Source: a virus | Strand: one strand, 5' to 3' | Virus record (IMG/VR): IMGVR_UViG_3300046004_001308 | Span: 1 to 39,900 of that record | DNA: 39,900 bases | Shown here: in pieces, positions 29,120 to 37,815 of the stretch | How positions within the stretch are numbered: position 1 is the first letter of the stretch | Layout of the letters: the number at the start of each line of letters is the position of its first letter | Translations under genes and position numbers: made by a program | The notes under the pieces: model-generated | What the model was told of the DNA's origin: nothing | Database searches by the model: none | What the model saw: the letters and a program-made list of their open reading frames with translations, nothing else

Positions 29120-29911
29120 ATGGCATTAGAAAATGTATTAGAGATTGAAAAAGCTCTAGGGATTGAAGGCGGTACGCTAACGGAAATGATTACAAGTGAA
29201 GAGAAACATAAAATTGATTTATCAGAGTTGTTGATAGAAAAAAAATCAATTTATGATGAAAGATTAGAGAACATCAAGAAAGAAACTGCAAAAACAGCAC
29301 TTGAAATGGCTGTAAAAGAGCAGAGAAACGTATTAGGATTGGAGTTTACAGGAAAAACAATGGAGAACCTGGTGAATGCAATCAAAGCAAAGACTGAAAG
29401 CGATAGTAAAATTGAGCCAGAGGAGAAATACAAGTCGTTAAAGACCGATTTTGAGAAATTACAGGGTAATTTAGTAGAAAAAGAAAACGAATTTAACGCA
29501 TTCAAGACAAACATTGAAAAACAAAACCTACTTTCAGAAATTAAAAACGATTTCACGAAACACATTCCAGACAATACACTTGTTTCAAAATCTACCATTT
29601 TTACCGAAGCTAAGGAAAAAGGATTTTCTTTTGAAAGGGAAGAAGGAAAGACCATTGTAAAACAAAACGGAGAGGTGTTGAAGGACGAAAAAACCTTATC
29701 TCCTATTGACATTGCAAGTTGGGTAACAAACTTTGCAACACCATATTTAGCAAAAGTAGAGGGGGGAAGTGGTAAAGGAGATGATGCCAAGCAGTATAAA
29801 CAAGGTTCTTTTGAAAGTTTTGAAAAAGAGGCCATCAAAAACGGATGGAATGATTCTCAAAAAAATACAGAGATGTCTAAGAGAATAAAAGATGGAACTT
29901 TAAAAGTATAA
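29120..29911 (+). CDS. Capsid scaffolding protein (probable)
   Basis: The 263-residue protein is highly charged and predicted helical and coiled coil (residues about 25-150 rich in Lys/Glu heptads), without obvious catalytic motifs; the C-terminus is flexible (GGSGKGDDAKQYKQGS). This composition and its position before the capsid gene fit a scaffold, which directs procapsid assembly and is removed. A protease was not found. It is followed by a terminator. Confidence 0.65.
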   Translation: MALENVLEIEKALGIEGGTLTEMITSEEKHKIDLSELLIEKKSIYDERLENIKKETAKTALEMAVKEQRNVLGLEFTGKTMENLVNAIKAKTESDSKIEPEEKYKSLKTDFEKLQGNLVEKENEFNAFKTNIEKQNLLSEIKNDFTKHIPDNTLVSKSTIFTEAKEKGFSFEREEGKTIVKQNGEVLKDEKTLSPIDIASWVTNFATPYLAKVEGGSGKGDDAKQYKQGSFESFEKEAIKNGWNDSQKNTEMSKRIKDGTLKV

Positions 29912-29920
29912 TAAAAATAT

Positions 29921-29953
29921 AAAAAAGCATTGTTTTAAAAGCAATGCTTTTTT
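29921..29953. terminator. Bidirectional terminator after the scaffold gene
   Basis: AAAAAAGCATTG (29921-29932) pairs with CAATGCTTTTTT (29942-29953). It ends the terminase-to-scaffold operon and also serves the leftward homing endonuclease, whose stop codon overlaps the right arm. Confidence 0.85.
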
Positions 29954-30464
29954 ATATATGAATCCAAATTTTATTTTTTAAAACACTATAAATTAATGTT
30001 GAACTAACATTATATTTTCTTGCTAATTCAGCACCTCTTAAAGTACTATTTCTTATCTCTAAAACATCTTTTTCGTTAAGTTTACTTGATGGATTTGTTA
30101 TTCCTTTTTGTCCAAGTTTATATCCTTTTTTTAGCCCAGTATTATAAGAATGATTAATATTTTCTTTACTTGTATTCCATTCTAAATTTTCAACCCTATT
30201 ATCAGTTTTAATCCCGTTTTTATGATTAACCTGTGGTTTTTCTTCTAAATTATCAATAAATGCAATAGCTACAAGTCTATGAATAGAATATGTATGTTTT
30301 ATTGAGTTTAGTCTTAAAATTATTTTCAAATAACCAGCTTGTCCTTTTGTCATTTTCATTAATTTTTCTTTTCCGCTTTTTTGAAAACTCATACTTTTTA
30401 CATTTCTAAGATTGCTTATTTGATAAATGCCTTCATACTTAACAATATCTTTCCAAACTTCCAT
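29952..30464 (-). CDS. HNH homing endonuclease (NUMOD4/HNH), copy 1
   Basis: The 170-residue protein begins MEVWKDIVKYEGIYQISNL, the NUMOD4 DNA-binding motif, followed by the HNH core IHRLVAIAFIDNLEEKPQVNHKNGIKTDNRVENLEW (about residues 60-97), then a helical DNA-binding end with an ARKYNVSSTLIYSVLKNK HTH-like element. Such free-standing nucleases spread by cleaving intergenic phage DNA. It is inserted antisense between the scaffold and head genes. Its promoter and leader pseudoknot are at 30481-30565. Confidence 0.92.
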   Translation of the reverse strand: MEVWKDIVKYEGIYQISNLRNVKSMSFQKSGKEKLMKMTKGQAGYLKIILRLNSIKHTYSIHRLVAIAFIDNLEEKPQVNHKNGIKTDNRVENLEWNTSKENINHSYNTGLKKGYKLGQKGITNPSSKLNEKDVLEIRNSTLRGAELARKYNVSSTLIYSVLKNKIWIHI

Positions 30465-30480
30465 AATATATAATTAAAAA

Positions 30481-30548
30481 CCCGATTAAAAAGAGGTACG
30501 ACGCTCTAAATAATCGGGAATTGTAATAAATTTTAATAGTGGTCGTAC
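30481..30548 (-). ncRNA. Leader pseudoknot upstream of homing endonuclease, copy 1
   Basis: P1: 30481-30487 pairs with 30512-30518 (7 bp, CCCGATT/AATCGGG). P2: 30496-30502 (GTACGAC) in the P1 loop pairs with 30542-30548 (GTCGTAC), 24 nt beyond P1. The minus-strand transcript would carry this between promoter and start codon, with the P1 stem followed by a T run like a terminator. Copy 2 has the same distances but different P2 sequence. Confidence 0.6.
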
Positions 30549-30557
30549 TCACTAATA

Positions 30558-30565
30558 CAAATATA
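30558..30565 (-). promoter_or_regulatory. Promoter for homing endonuclease copy 1
   Basis: Minus-strand TATATTTG, 10 nt upstream of the pseudoknot region; -33 weak. The same box stands at the same place upstream of copy 2. Confidence 0.55.
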
Positions 30566-30595
30566 CAAAAAATATATTATCTTTACATAAAAAAT

Positions 30596-30790
30596 ATGAA
30601 ATATATATTTATAGCGATAGAATGGTTTTTTAATTTATTTCTACGTAAAAAAGCGGAAAAGGTAAAACAAGAGGCTTTTTTAGAACGACAAAAAGAGATA
30701 TTGAAGTATGCTAAAATCAAGGAAGCAAACCAAAAATATCTATCTAAATATTCGGGGAGAAAAAAATACGTAAAAGCACCAACTGAATAA
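30596..30790 (+). CDS. Hypothetical 64-residue basic protein
   Basis: MKYIFIAIEWFFNLFLRKKA: an aromatic hydrophobic N-terminal helix, then a basic, helical, Lys-rich tail. A GTG at 30539 would extend it but crosses the leftward promoter of the endonuclease, so ATG is preferred. It lies between the homing endonuclease leader and the capsid gene and is closed by a terminator. Family unknown. Confidence 0.55.
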   Translation: MKYIFIAIEWFFNLFLRKKAEKVKQEAFLERQKEILKYAKIKEANQKYLSKYSGRKKYVKAPTE

Positions 30791-30797
30791 ATAAAAG

Positions 30798-30824
30798 AAA
30801 CCTATAAATTATTTTTATAGGTTT
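30798..30824 (+). terminator. Terminator before the capsid gene
   Basis: AAACCTATAAA (30798-30808) pairs with TTTATAGGTTT (30814-30824) followed by T-rich sequence. It separates the small gene from the capsid operon. Confidence 0.75.
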
Positions 30825-30849
30825 TTTCTTTTTGTATAGATTTTATTTA

Positions 30850-30857
30850 TATATTTG
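30850..30857 (+). promoter_or_regulatory. Promoter for the capsid operon
   Basis: TATATTTG lies 85 nt upstream of the capsid start. The leader contains short inverted repeats (GAATT/AATTC and GGC/GCC) and a T-rich segment. Confidence 0.5.
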
Positions 30858-30942
30858 TAGAGAATTGCGGTAATGTTAATTCGGATAAAGGCGGTATAGC
30901 CAAATAATTTAAACGAATTTTTAACATAAAAACAAAAAAGCA

Positions 30943-31971
30943 ATGGCAAATATGACCACCGCAAATTTGGTAAAAGCACAAGCAAAACTTATTGCTGCTT
31001 TCCAATCCTCTGAACTTAGATTCAGATTTCCAGCCACTTACTTGGCTTTAAGAGGAATGTCTCCTATTATGTTTCCTAATTACGATGTTTTAAGAACACG
31101 TGAGGACAGAACAGTTGAGACTAATTACGCTACTAGAGCAACACGTGCTTTAGGAGGTGCAAGAACACACAACCACACAGGGGTTAAACAAGACAGCGCA
31201 GTACTTACTCCAACTTGGACTACTTACAGCGACAAATTCAATATGTCTTTGAAACAGTCTGACATTTCTATTTATGATGCTCAAGAGCAAATGAATTTAG
31301 AAGTACAAAACATCATTTCCAACTTTATGGAAGGATATGAAACTGCTGCAACTGCTTATTTATTTGCAAACCGTTCAGGTGCTAACTTGGCAACTGCCGA
31401 AGGCACTTTTGATGCAGTAGATGATGTATTTGAAATTGCCGAGGCAAAAGAAACAAGAGCTATTCAAATCACTAAAATTGCATTGGATGCTAATAAATAT
31501 CCATCAGGATGCACTATTTTCTGTGATAGTATCGCATTTGCTAAATTTGAGTATCAAGCTGCACAAGGAGCGTCTAACAGCACTAACCTTTCATTCCAAT
31601 TTAATGGTGTAACATTTGTTCACTCTGTTGAATTAGGTGCATTAGCCGCAGCGTTAGTTTCTGCTTATGCTAAAGGCTTCTGGATTGTAGTTCCAACAGG
31701 AACAGTAGCAACTTTACCTTGGATTCCTATTCAAAACAGAAGAGGATTTACAGGAGCTGCTCCATTGGCAACTTATACTAATATTTTGAACCCTGTGGAT
31801 GGCGAAGTTTACGCAATGCACTACTATTCAACAAGTGCTGACGATAGCGCAAACAATGGTTATACACAAGACGTAGTTACACAATATGAAGTATCGCAAG
31901 ATTTATCATTTGTGAAAGCACCATTAAGCGTAGCCAACACTACTCCAATTTTAGCTTTTGCAATAGTATAA
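30943..31971 (+). CDS. Major capsid protein
   Basis: The 342-residue protein begins MANMTTANLVKAQAKLIAAF, contains GGARTHNHTGVKQDSAVLTPTWTTYSDKFNMSLKQSDISIYDAQEQM and an alpha/beta core, followed by a beta-rich C-terminus. Its place between the scaffold and tail-completion genes and its expected size (about 37 kDa) identify it as an HK97-type shell protein. It starts after its own promoter and its TAATG overlap couples the next gene. Confidence 0.75.
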   Translation: MANMTTANLVKAQAKLIAAFQSSELRFRFPATYLALRGMSPIMFPNYDVLRTREDRTVETNYATRATRALGGARTHNHTGVKQDSAVLTPTWTTYSDKFNMSLKQSDISIYDAQEQMNLEVQNIISNFMEGYETAATAYLFANRSGANLATAEGTFDAVDDVFEIAEAKETRAIQITKIALDANKYPSGCTIFCDSIAFAKFEYQAAQGASNSTNLSFQFNGVTFVHSVELGALAAALVSAYAKGFWIVVPTGTVATLPWIPIQNRRGFTGAAPLATYTNILNPVDGEVYAMHYYSTSADDSANNGYTQDVVTQYEVSQDLSFVKAPLSVANTTPILAFAIV

Positions 31972-33047
31972 TGTTTGTAGCAAACAAAATAGCGGATGAA
32001 TTATTAGGAATTGTAGGTTTCAGACAACCTTACAATCCTATCTATGCTTTATTGGATGCAGACAACATTTTAAGTACATCAGGGTTGTTTATAAACGACA
32101 ACCCTTATGCAAAAATTGAGTTTATAAAAGACAATCAGGATTATAAGGATATTGACGTATTGGATTTTAATTTGCTGTTGAAAAATATGCAGAAATCAAG
32201 TATTGTTAGTGTTTGCAGTCAAGTTTTTAATGAGTTTGATTTTATTGACAGAGGGTTAGTGTATAAAAACGCTTCAAATAAAACGGAAGTAGAAACATTG
32301 CCAGATGGTTTTGTTGGATATAAAATACAGGTTTCAAATGCTAAAAACACGGCTTTCTCTATTAATAGAGTAATCCTTGATTTTAACGAAACAGGTACTT
32401 TTACGTTACTCTTATTCAACACAGGGAAGAAAGGTGCATTACAGAGCAAACTGATAACAATCGCATCCGATAATCAAGTAGAAGAACTAAACTGGGTGCT
32501 GGACAATACCGGCACAACTTACAAAGGAGACTACTATATTGGATATGTATCAACAGGGATTGCGGTAAAGCCTTTTAAAAGAGAATGGAACAATGCTAGT
32601 GTAATGAGCAGTTTTAAAGAATTGTGTTTAGAAAAAGTGTTTGTGAAAAATTATACAGGAAATCAACTGTTTGATTTATCGCTAATAGAAGGACTATCAC
32701 AAGACACGGGGTTGAATTTGGACTTATCGATTTATGACGATTATACAGATTTTATCCTAAACAATAAAATGTTGTTTGCAAAAGCAATAAGTTTAGAGTT
32801 CACAATTCGATGCTTACAAATGTATGTTTCATCAATTAGAAGTAATTTCAAGGAAACAAAATCCCAAGAGCTTTATCAAAAAATAATGATAGAGATTGAG
32901 GGAACAAAAGGAAGTGATAGTTTAATATCTGTAACGGGATTAAGAGAACAAGCACTTGGAGAAATCTCACAATTAAAGCAAGAGGTTAAGAAATTAAAAG
33001 TAGGTTTTACAAAATCAAGACAATTTTTAACTTACACATTGCAATAA
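31971..33047 (+). CDS. Structural protein downstream of capsid
   Basis: The 358-residue protein (MFVANKIADELLGIVGFRQP) has an acidic, beta-rich middle (FVGYKIQVSNAKNTAFSINRVILDFNETGTFTLLLFNTG, jelly-roll-like) and helical ends. Translational coupling with the capsid gene suggests a virion protein, perhaps a decoration or head-completion protein. Family not recognised. Confidence 0.6.
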   Translation: MFVANKIADELLGIVGFRQPYNPIYALLDADNILSTSGLFINDNPYAKIEFIKDNQDYKDIDVLDFNLLLKNMQKSSIVSVCSQVFNEFDFIDRGLVYKNASNKTEVETLPDGFVGYKIQVSNAKNTAFSINRVILDFNETGTFTLLLFNTGKKGALQSKLITIASDNQVEELNWVLDNTGTTYKGDYYIGYVSTGIAVKPFKREWNNASVMSSFKELCLEKVFVKNYTGNQLFDLSLIEGLSQDTGLNLDLSIYDDYTDFILNNKMLFAKAISLEFTIRCLQMYVSSIRSNFKETKSQELYQKIMIEIEGTKGSDSLISVTGLREQALGEISQLKQEVKKLKVGFTKSRQFLTYTLQ

Positions 33048-33050
33048 AAA

Positions 33051-33602
33051 ATGAATCTAATAAAAACAAACCCAGTAGGAATTGACGTTGTTATAGACAA
33101 TATCCAGCGAAAAATCTATGAATTAAAAGATTTATGGGAAGTTGAATTAGATGGTTATCCAAGATGTCAAATTTTAGTTCGAGAAGGAAAAAAAACTATT
33201 GAAGCCTATTTAGGAGATAATGAGTATAGTGGTTCTTTAATTTTTGCAGAGGAAAACAAGTTTTTCATATTAGCTGGAGAATCAATAGAACACATTAGTA
33301 ATACCTACTACAAAACAACTATTGAAGTTTATTTTATGTTAAATTTGGATGAAGTTTATCCAAGTATAGACCATAGAGCAGATGAAGAAGTTAGAGTTGA
33401 TGTTTTGAATGTTTTAAACACTATTCCAGGCATTAATGTATCGACAGTAGAGCATAATTCAGATAAAGTGTTTGCAAGGTTTAACAGTAGAATCAGTCAA
33501 AACTATGAGCACGAAAGTACGGACGATATGCAACCGTATCATTATTTTAAAGTATTGATTGATATTTTAGAATATGATATAAATCAAACAAGTTGTTATT
33601 AA
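33051..33602 (+). CDS. Head-tail connector/tail-completion-like protein
   Basis: The 183-residue protein has alpha/beta character with conserved-looking motifs (YPSIDHRADEEVRVDVLNVLNTI), between the capsid-linked protein and the tail tube. That order fits head-tail joining or tail-terminator proteins; the specific family is not determined. Confidence 0.55.
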   Translation: MNLIKTNPVGIDVVIDNIQRKIYELKDLWEVELDGYPRCQILVREGKKTIEAYLGDNEYSGSLIFAEENKFFILAGESIEHISNTYYKTTIEVYFMLNLDEVYPSIDHRADEEVRVDVLNVLNTIPGINVSTVEHNSDKVFARFNSRISQNYEHESTDDMQPYHYFKVLIDILEYDINQTSCY

Positions 33603-33621
33603 TTTTTAAAAACGAAATATT

Positions 33622-34551
33622 ATGGTATTAATAAATCAAAAAGACTGCTTAGTAAGCAGAAAGAATTTAGGGCTTTCAGACTGTATCATCCAAGAGGGTA
33701 GATTAACAGGTTTTATGATTGTACCTAAAGGTTGGGCGATAGACTTGACCGCAGATACCTTTGATTTAGCTTATGTGAATGAGCAAATTCAAGATGGTAA
33801 CTTTGTTCCCGTATTGGGAGCTATTGAAGCTACCAACGGTACGCCAGAAGCCACAACAGAAGAGTATCAAGGAGGTGTTAAATCAGTAGTTCGTAATGGA
33901 CTTCCTGAATACAGTTTCAAATACTTAAAAGGTGGATGGAAATTTGCAAGTGCTTTATACACTTACAATTCATTCCAAGCATTTGACCTATTGTTTGTAT
34001 TCTCTAGTGGAGCAATCGCAGGAGCAACAAACGGAACTACATTTAGTGGTTTTGAATTAGGAATGTTGAACACAGGAACATATATGTTTACTGACGGATC
34101 AACAAGCGCAAGTGTAACTGTATCAATGCAGTTGATTAACGAAGTTCAGTTTAACAGAGATGTAGCTATTTTGGAAGCCGATTCATTGGATTTCAAAGTA
34201 AATCAAGACATCAATCCTGTAACTGACATTGTTATCACAGCAAGAGCAGACGCATCAGACGCTAAAGTTTACTTCAAACCAGTGTTTGAAATGAATAGAG
34301 CCACTACATTAGGAGGAATTGCAATAGCAAATCTTCGTTCTACTGTAAACGGAGTAGTTGATACAATTACTGCTGCATCGTTGAGCTACAATGCAACCAC
34401 AAAAGAGTATCAATATACTCCTACTGCGGTTTTAGTAGCTACTAACACGGTAATTGTGGAATTGTACGACACAGTAAATGCTGTAAGTTGTGCAAAAATC
34501 GGGACAAAATTCTATAAAGGAATTTCTAATACTGCTGTAACAGTAGCATAA
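33622..34551 (+). CDS. Major tail (tube) protein candidate
   Basis: The 309-residue protein has a beta-rich pattern with repeated Thr/Ala/Gly segments and two likely domains: a tube fold (residues about 1-200) and an Ig-like C-terminus (VDTITAASLSYNATTKEYQYTPTAVLVATN). Size, position after the connector gene and this pattern fit the major tail protein. It ends before a terminator. Confidence 0.6.
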   Translation: MVLINQKDCLVSRKNLGLSDCIIQEGRLTGFMIVPKGWAIDLTADTFDLAYVNEQIQDGNFVPVLGAIEATNGTPEATTEEYQGGVKSVVRNGLPEYSFKYLKGGWKFASALYTYNSFQAFDLLFVFSSGAIAGATNGTTFSGFELGMLNTGTYMFTDGSTSASVTVSMQLINEVQFNRDVAILEADSLDFKVNQDINPVTDIVITARADASDAKVYFKPVFEMNRATTLGGIAIANLRSTVNGVVDTITAASLSYNATTKEYQYTPTAVLVATNTVIVELYDTVNAVSCAKIGTKFYKGISNTAVTVA

Positions 34552-34577
34552 AGATTAGGTGTTTTGTTAATTAGTTG

Positions 34578-34607
34578 AAAAGCCGTTGTAGAAATATAAC
34601 GGCTTTT
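34578..34607 (+). terminator. Terminator after the tail-tube gene
   Basis: AAAAGCCGTT (34578-34587) pairs with AACGGCTTTT (34598-34607), 10-nt loop, T run after. Confidence 0.85.
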
Positions 34608-34629
34608 TAATTTGTATCGAAATATTTTA

Positions 34630-34637
34630 TATCTTTG
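34630..34637 (+). promoter_or_regulatory. Promoter for the fibre operon
   Basis: TATCTTTG 17 nt before the ATG; TTTG at 34611-34614 is closer than usual. Confidence 0.5.
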
Positions 34638-34654
34638 ACTTAAAATATCACAAA

Positions 34655-34999
34655 ATGAGTGCAATACCTTCAATTTATAATTTCCAAGACCATTACAAGG
34701 GTTCGACATTATCTCCATTGGCTATCAAGTTTAATTTTGATGTTACGGGTGCTGAAATTATTTGTCAAATTAGAACACAACCTAACGCCACGATAGTTCA
34801 CGAGTGGAAAACAGGTACTAATATCACGGTTACAAACGCATTGACAGGGGAAATAGTATTGCAACAAGTAAATAAATTCAATCCTACTGCTGGAAATTAT
34901 GTATATGATTTACAGATAATTTTTGCAGATGGCACTTGCCAAACTTATATGAAAGGAAGTTTGAAAGTAATTCAAGACGTAACTATTAAAACAGTATGA
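34655..34999 (+). CDS. Baseplate/fibre-related protein (BppU-N-like)
   Basis: The 114-residue protein is beta-rich (FQDHYKGSTLSPLAIKFNFDVTGAEIICQIR, then AGNYVYDLQIIFADGTCQTYMKG), resembling the small beta domain found at the start of baseplate upper proteins and attached to collagen-like fibres. It overlaps the collagen-like gene by ATGA. Function by analogy. Confidence 0.55.
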   Translation: MSAIPSIYNFQDHYKGSTLSPLAIKFNFDVTGAEIICQIRTQPNATIVHEWKTGTNITVTNALTGEIVLQQVNKFNPTAGNYVYDLQIIFADGTCQTYMKGSLKVIQDVTIKTV

Positions 35000-36102
35000 T
35001 AGAGATAATTCCGATAGTACAAGAAGTAAACTTAACGGTTGATGAATTAACATCGGAGATTAATATCGATGTGGTTCAAACAACTGAAACTATTTATATT
35101 GAAATATCTGATATTGGACTGCAAGGATTAAAAGGCGACAAAGGAGATGATGGAGAGCAAGGTATTCAAGGATTGCAAGGCATACAGGGAATTAAAGGAG
35201 ATACAGGTGATGATGGATATACACCGATTAAGGGAATAGATTATTTCGATGGTGCAACAGGAGCAACAGGAGTAAAAGGCGACACAGGAAGTCAAGGAGT
35301 TCAAGGCGAAGTAGGTACAAAAGGAGATACAGGCGATGTTGGAGCGCAAGGCATACAGGGTATTCAAGGCATACAAGGTTTAAAAGGTGATAAAGGAGAT
35401 ACAGGCAACACAGGGTTACAAGGAATACAAGGAGTTCAGGGAATACAAGGAGTTCAAGGTGAGCAAGGGATAACAGGAGAAGGTTTTAAAATTTCAAAAA
35501 CTTACACTACATTAGCAGCTTTATTAGCTGATACAGCACCAACAGGAATAGCATCAGGAGAGTTTGCAATCGTTTCAACAGTTGACCCAACGGATGTAGA
35601 TAATGGTAAATTATACCTTTGGAATGGTGTAGTTTATTCTTATACAACCGATATGTCCGTTCAAGGTGTAAAAGGCGATACAGGAAGTCAAGGGATTCAG
35701 GGAGTGCAAGGTGAACAAGGCATACAAGGGATTCAAGGATTGAAAGGCGATATAGGAGAAACAGGCGCACAGGGTATTCAAGGAATACAGGGTGTAAAAG
35801 GTGACGACGGAGCAGATGGAACTATAATAACCACTATCACAGGAACAACTGTTATTGATTTAGGAAACGAAACAGACAGCAAAATAGCAACGATTTTAAA
35901 CGCTTTGATAACTAATGCCAATATTAAAAATATATCGTTTATACCGCAAGAAACAAGCGAAACAAGTTTAGATGATTTCTATTTAAATGGCATTGTTTTT
36001 AATATTGAAAATATAATTGATAATGTTTCATTCGATTTAAGAGCAACCGCATTTAACAACGCAAGTGGTAATTTTACCGTAAAATATCTAATACAAATAT
36101 AA
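34996..36102 (+). CDS. Collagen-like tail fibre protein
   Basis: The 368-residue protein has two Gly-X-Y tracts with GIQG, GDKGD, GDTG type triplets (residues about 43-158 and 225-275), which form trimeric collagen helices in phage fibres. They are separated by a globular segment with ISKTYTTLAALLADTAPTGI and VDNGKLYLWNG, and followed by a beta-rich C-terminus, possibly a trimerisation or host-binding domain. The DNA is a set of imperfect repeats, which would allow length variation. Confidence 0.85.
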   Translation: MIEIIPIVQEVNLTVDELTSEINIDVVQTTETIYIEISDIGLQGLKGDKGDDGEQGIQGLQGIQGIKGDTGDDGYTPIKGIDYFDGATGATGVKGDTGSQGVQGEVGTKGDTGDVGAQGIQGIQGIQGLKGDKGDTGNTGLQGIQGVQGIQGVQGEQGITGEGFKISKTYTTLAALLADTAPTGIASGEFAIVSTVDPTDVDNGKLYLWNGVVYSYTTDMSVQGVKGDTGSQGIQGVQGEQGIQGIQGLKGDIGETGAQGIQGIQGVKGDDGADGTIITTITGTTVIDLGNETDSKIATILNALITNANIKNISFIPQETSETSLDDFYLNGIVFNIENIIDNVSFDLRATAFNNASGNFTVKYLIQI

Positions 36103-36105
36103 AAA

Positions 36106-37494
36106 ATGAGTACAGTTTTAAAATCAGGGATTGATTCTACGATAGCAACGGTAGATCCAACAGAAAAAGCCTTACACGTTATTCAAAAAGGCGTTGCTAC
36201 AACTACATATAATCACGATGATTTTACTTTAGATTCATTTGAAAGAGTAAGAGTGTCGGATGCTAGAATAGCCTTTGAGCAAACTTTTGGCACGGTATTG
36301 ACTTCTACCTTAACACAACTTTGGGAATCTACTGCAACCGCATCAGGAACACAAGCATTAACCACTAACTTATATGGTTTGGAGTTGAACACTTTGACTA
36401 CTGCCACATCAGGATATTGGATTCAATCGTACAACCATATTCGTTATGCACCTGGTATCTCAACTTTGTTTAGAGTAACATTTAATTTTAACGAATTAAT
36501 AACTAATGTTAGACAAAGAGTTGGAATGTTTACAGACCAGTGGATATATCCTTCAACAGTAGGTGATGGATTTTACATTGAAGCCGATGGTGCATCAGTA
36601 TCATTAGTAAGACGATATATGACGGCAGGCGTTGCTGGAGCAGAAGAAAGAATACTACAAAATGATTGGAATAAAGATAAAATGGATGGCACAGGAGCAT
36701 CAGGTATAACGCTTGATTGGGCTAAAGCTCAACATCTAGTTGTAGAATACCAATGGTTAGGTGTAGGTACAATTCGTTATGGATTTGAGACAGGAGATAA
36801 TGGAATGGTATGGGCTCACGAAATATCATCTGTAAACGGTTTATCAACTTCTTGGAGTAGAACAGGAACATTACCTGTAAGAGCTGAAATAGTTTCTAAC
36901 GGTGTATTAGCTCAACCAGGTAAATTAACATTGATTAATTGTGTAGTTATTCAAGAAGGCGATGTTAGTATAAGAGGTTGGAGAAATTTTGGCGGTACAT
37001 CAGGTGCAACTTTAAAAGTAGGTGGGGTGACTGCTAATACTTATTACCCAATACTATCATTAAGAGCAGCATCTACAAATGATTTAACAAAAAGAGCAAG
37101 AATTATACCAACATCAGTATCAATAACGGTAGCTGTAGCAGCAACAACAGCGACAGCACTTACAGTAGCATTATTAATGTTACCAACACCAAATACGGGA
37201 GCAACTTTTGCTGCAACGGTAGCAGGGTCGGTTACAACGGTTGACCAAGCTGCCACAGCATCGACAGCAATAACAGGTACAACTATTTGGACTGCAATAA
37301 TTCCAAACGTAATCGGAGTTTATACTTTTGATTTGTCTATGTTAGCTGATAACTCTAATGTGATAGGATATAATGCTGCAGGGACAGTCGCTATAACAGG
37401 TTCAAGCGTCTTAGCATTGGCTGCTGGTCCATTACAAACAGCAGGGGCAGGAGCTTTATTAGCTGCATCAATAAATTGGAAAGAATTAGTATAA
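36106..37494 (+). CDS. Fibre/structural protein with C-terminal beta region
   Basis: The 462-residue protein begins MSTVLKSGIDSTIATVDPTE. Its N-terminal half has a laminin-G or jelly-roll-like beta pattern (LTTATSGYWIQSYNHIRYAPG, RVGMFTDQWIYPS, WGENG-like pattern in GFETGDNGMVWAHE), and the C-terminus is rich in Ala/Thr/Val. It begins 3 nt after the collagen-like gene and probably works with it as a tip or tail-surface protein. Confidence 0.6.
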   Translation: MSTVLKSGIDSTIATVDPTEKALHVIQKGVATTTYNHDDFTLDSFERVRVSDARIAFEQTFGTVLTSTLTQLWESTATASGTQALTTNLYGLELNTLTTATSGYWIQSYNHIRYAPGISTLFRVTFNFNELITNVRQRVGMFTDQWIYPSTVGDGFYIEADGASVSLVRRYMTAGVAGAEERILQNDWNKDKMDGTGASGITLDWAKAQHLVVEYQWLGVGTIRYGFETGDNGMVWAHEISSVNGLSTSWSRTGTLPVRAEIVSNGVLAQPGKLTLINCVVIQEGDVSIRGWRNFGGTSGATLKVGGVTANTYYPILSLRAASTNDLTKRARIIPTSVSITVAVAATTATALTVALLMLPTPNTGATFAATVAGSVTTVDQAATASTAITGTTIWTAIIPNVIGVYTFDLSMLADNSNVIGYNAAGTVAITGSSVLALAAGPLQTAGAGALLAASINWKELV

Positions 37495-37519
37495 ATGTAG
37501 ATTACAAATAAATTTTGTA

Positions 37520-37527
37520 TATCTTTG
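37520..37527 (+). promoter_or_regulatory. Late promoter -7 box with downstream hairpin, copy 1
   Basis: TATCTTTG followed by TAATGAATGTAATGC; a 10-nt-spaced hairpin begins at 37538. The transcript would start just before the hairpin. The same arrangement recurs at 39512. Confidence 0.5.
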
Positions 37528-37537
37528 TAATGAATGT

Positions 37538-37563
37538 AATGCCAATCAGAAACGATTGGCATT
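37538..37563 (+). terminator. Promoter-proximal hairpin with T run, copy 1
   Basis: AATGCCAATC (37538-37547) pairs with GATTGGCATT (37554-37563), 6-nt loop, followed by T run to 37569. It can end the fibre operon or attenuate transcripts started at the promoter just upstream. Confidence 0.75.
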
Positions 37564-37587
37564 TTTTTTAACTAAAACCTAAATAGA

Positions 37588-37815
37588 ATGGAAATTTTTA
37601 ATGTACAGATTTTCGGAGAATGTGCAACCGAATGGTTGAAACTATCAAAAGACCAAAAGAGATTTTGGATATTACACAACACCAACCAAACAAATGAAGA
37701 GTTGATAGAGGAGTTTATATGCAATCCCAAGATAACAAAGGATGCACATTGTTTAGATTGCAGGGATAAAAAACAAAAGATTAGTATTAAAGCATACGTT
37801 AAAAAGAAAAAATAA
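37588..37815 (+). CDS. Hypothetical 75-residue protein
   Basis: Starts MEIFNVQIFGECATEWLKLS and contains a CxxC-like CLDCRDKKQK segment (possibly a half zinc site with Cys at IC). Only 0 nt separates it from the next gene. It follows the promoter-proximal hairpin. Unknown function in the late region. Confidence 0.6.
   Translation: MEIFNVQIFGECATEWLKLSKDQKRFWILHNTNQTNEELIEEFICNPKITKDAHCLDCRDKKQKISIKAYVKKKK

Noticed and set aside
29952-30565. Group I intron or HEARO-like RNA around the homing endonuclease
   Set aside because: No coding gene is split by the endonuclease genes, and the structured leader is too short (about 70 nt) and of the wrong form for an intron core.
30539-30790. GTG start giving an 83-residue protein
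   Set aside because: The extension crosses a leftward promoter and pseudoknot region and encodes low-complexity sequence; ATG 30596 gives a compact protein.
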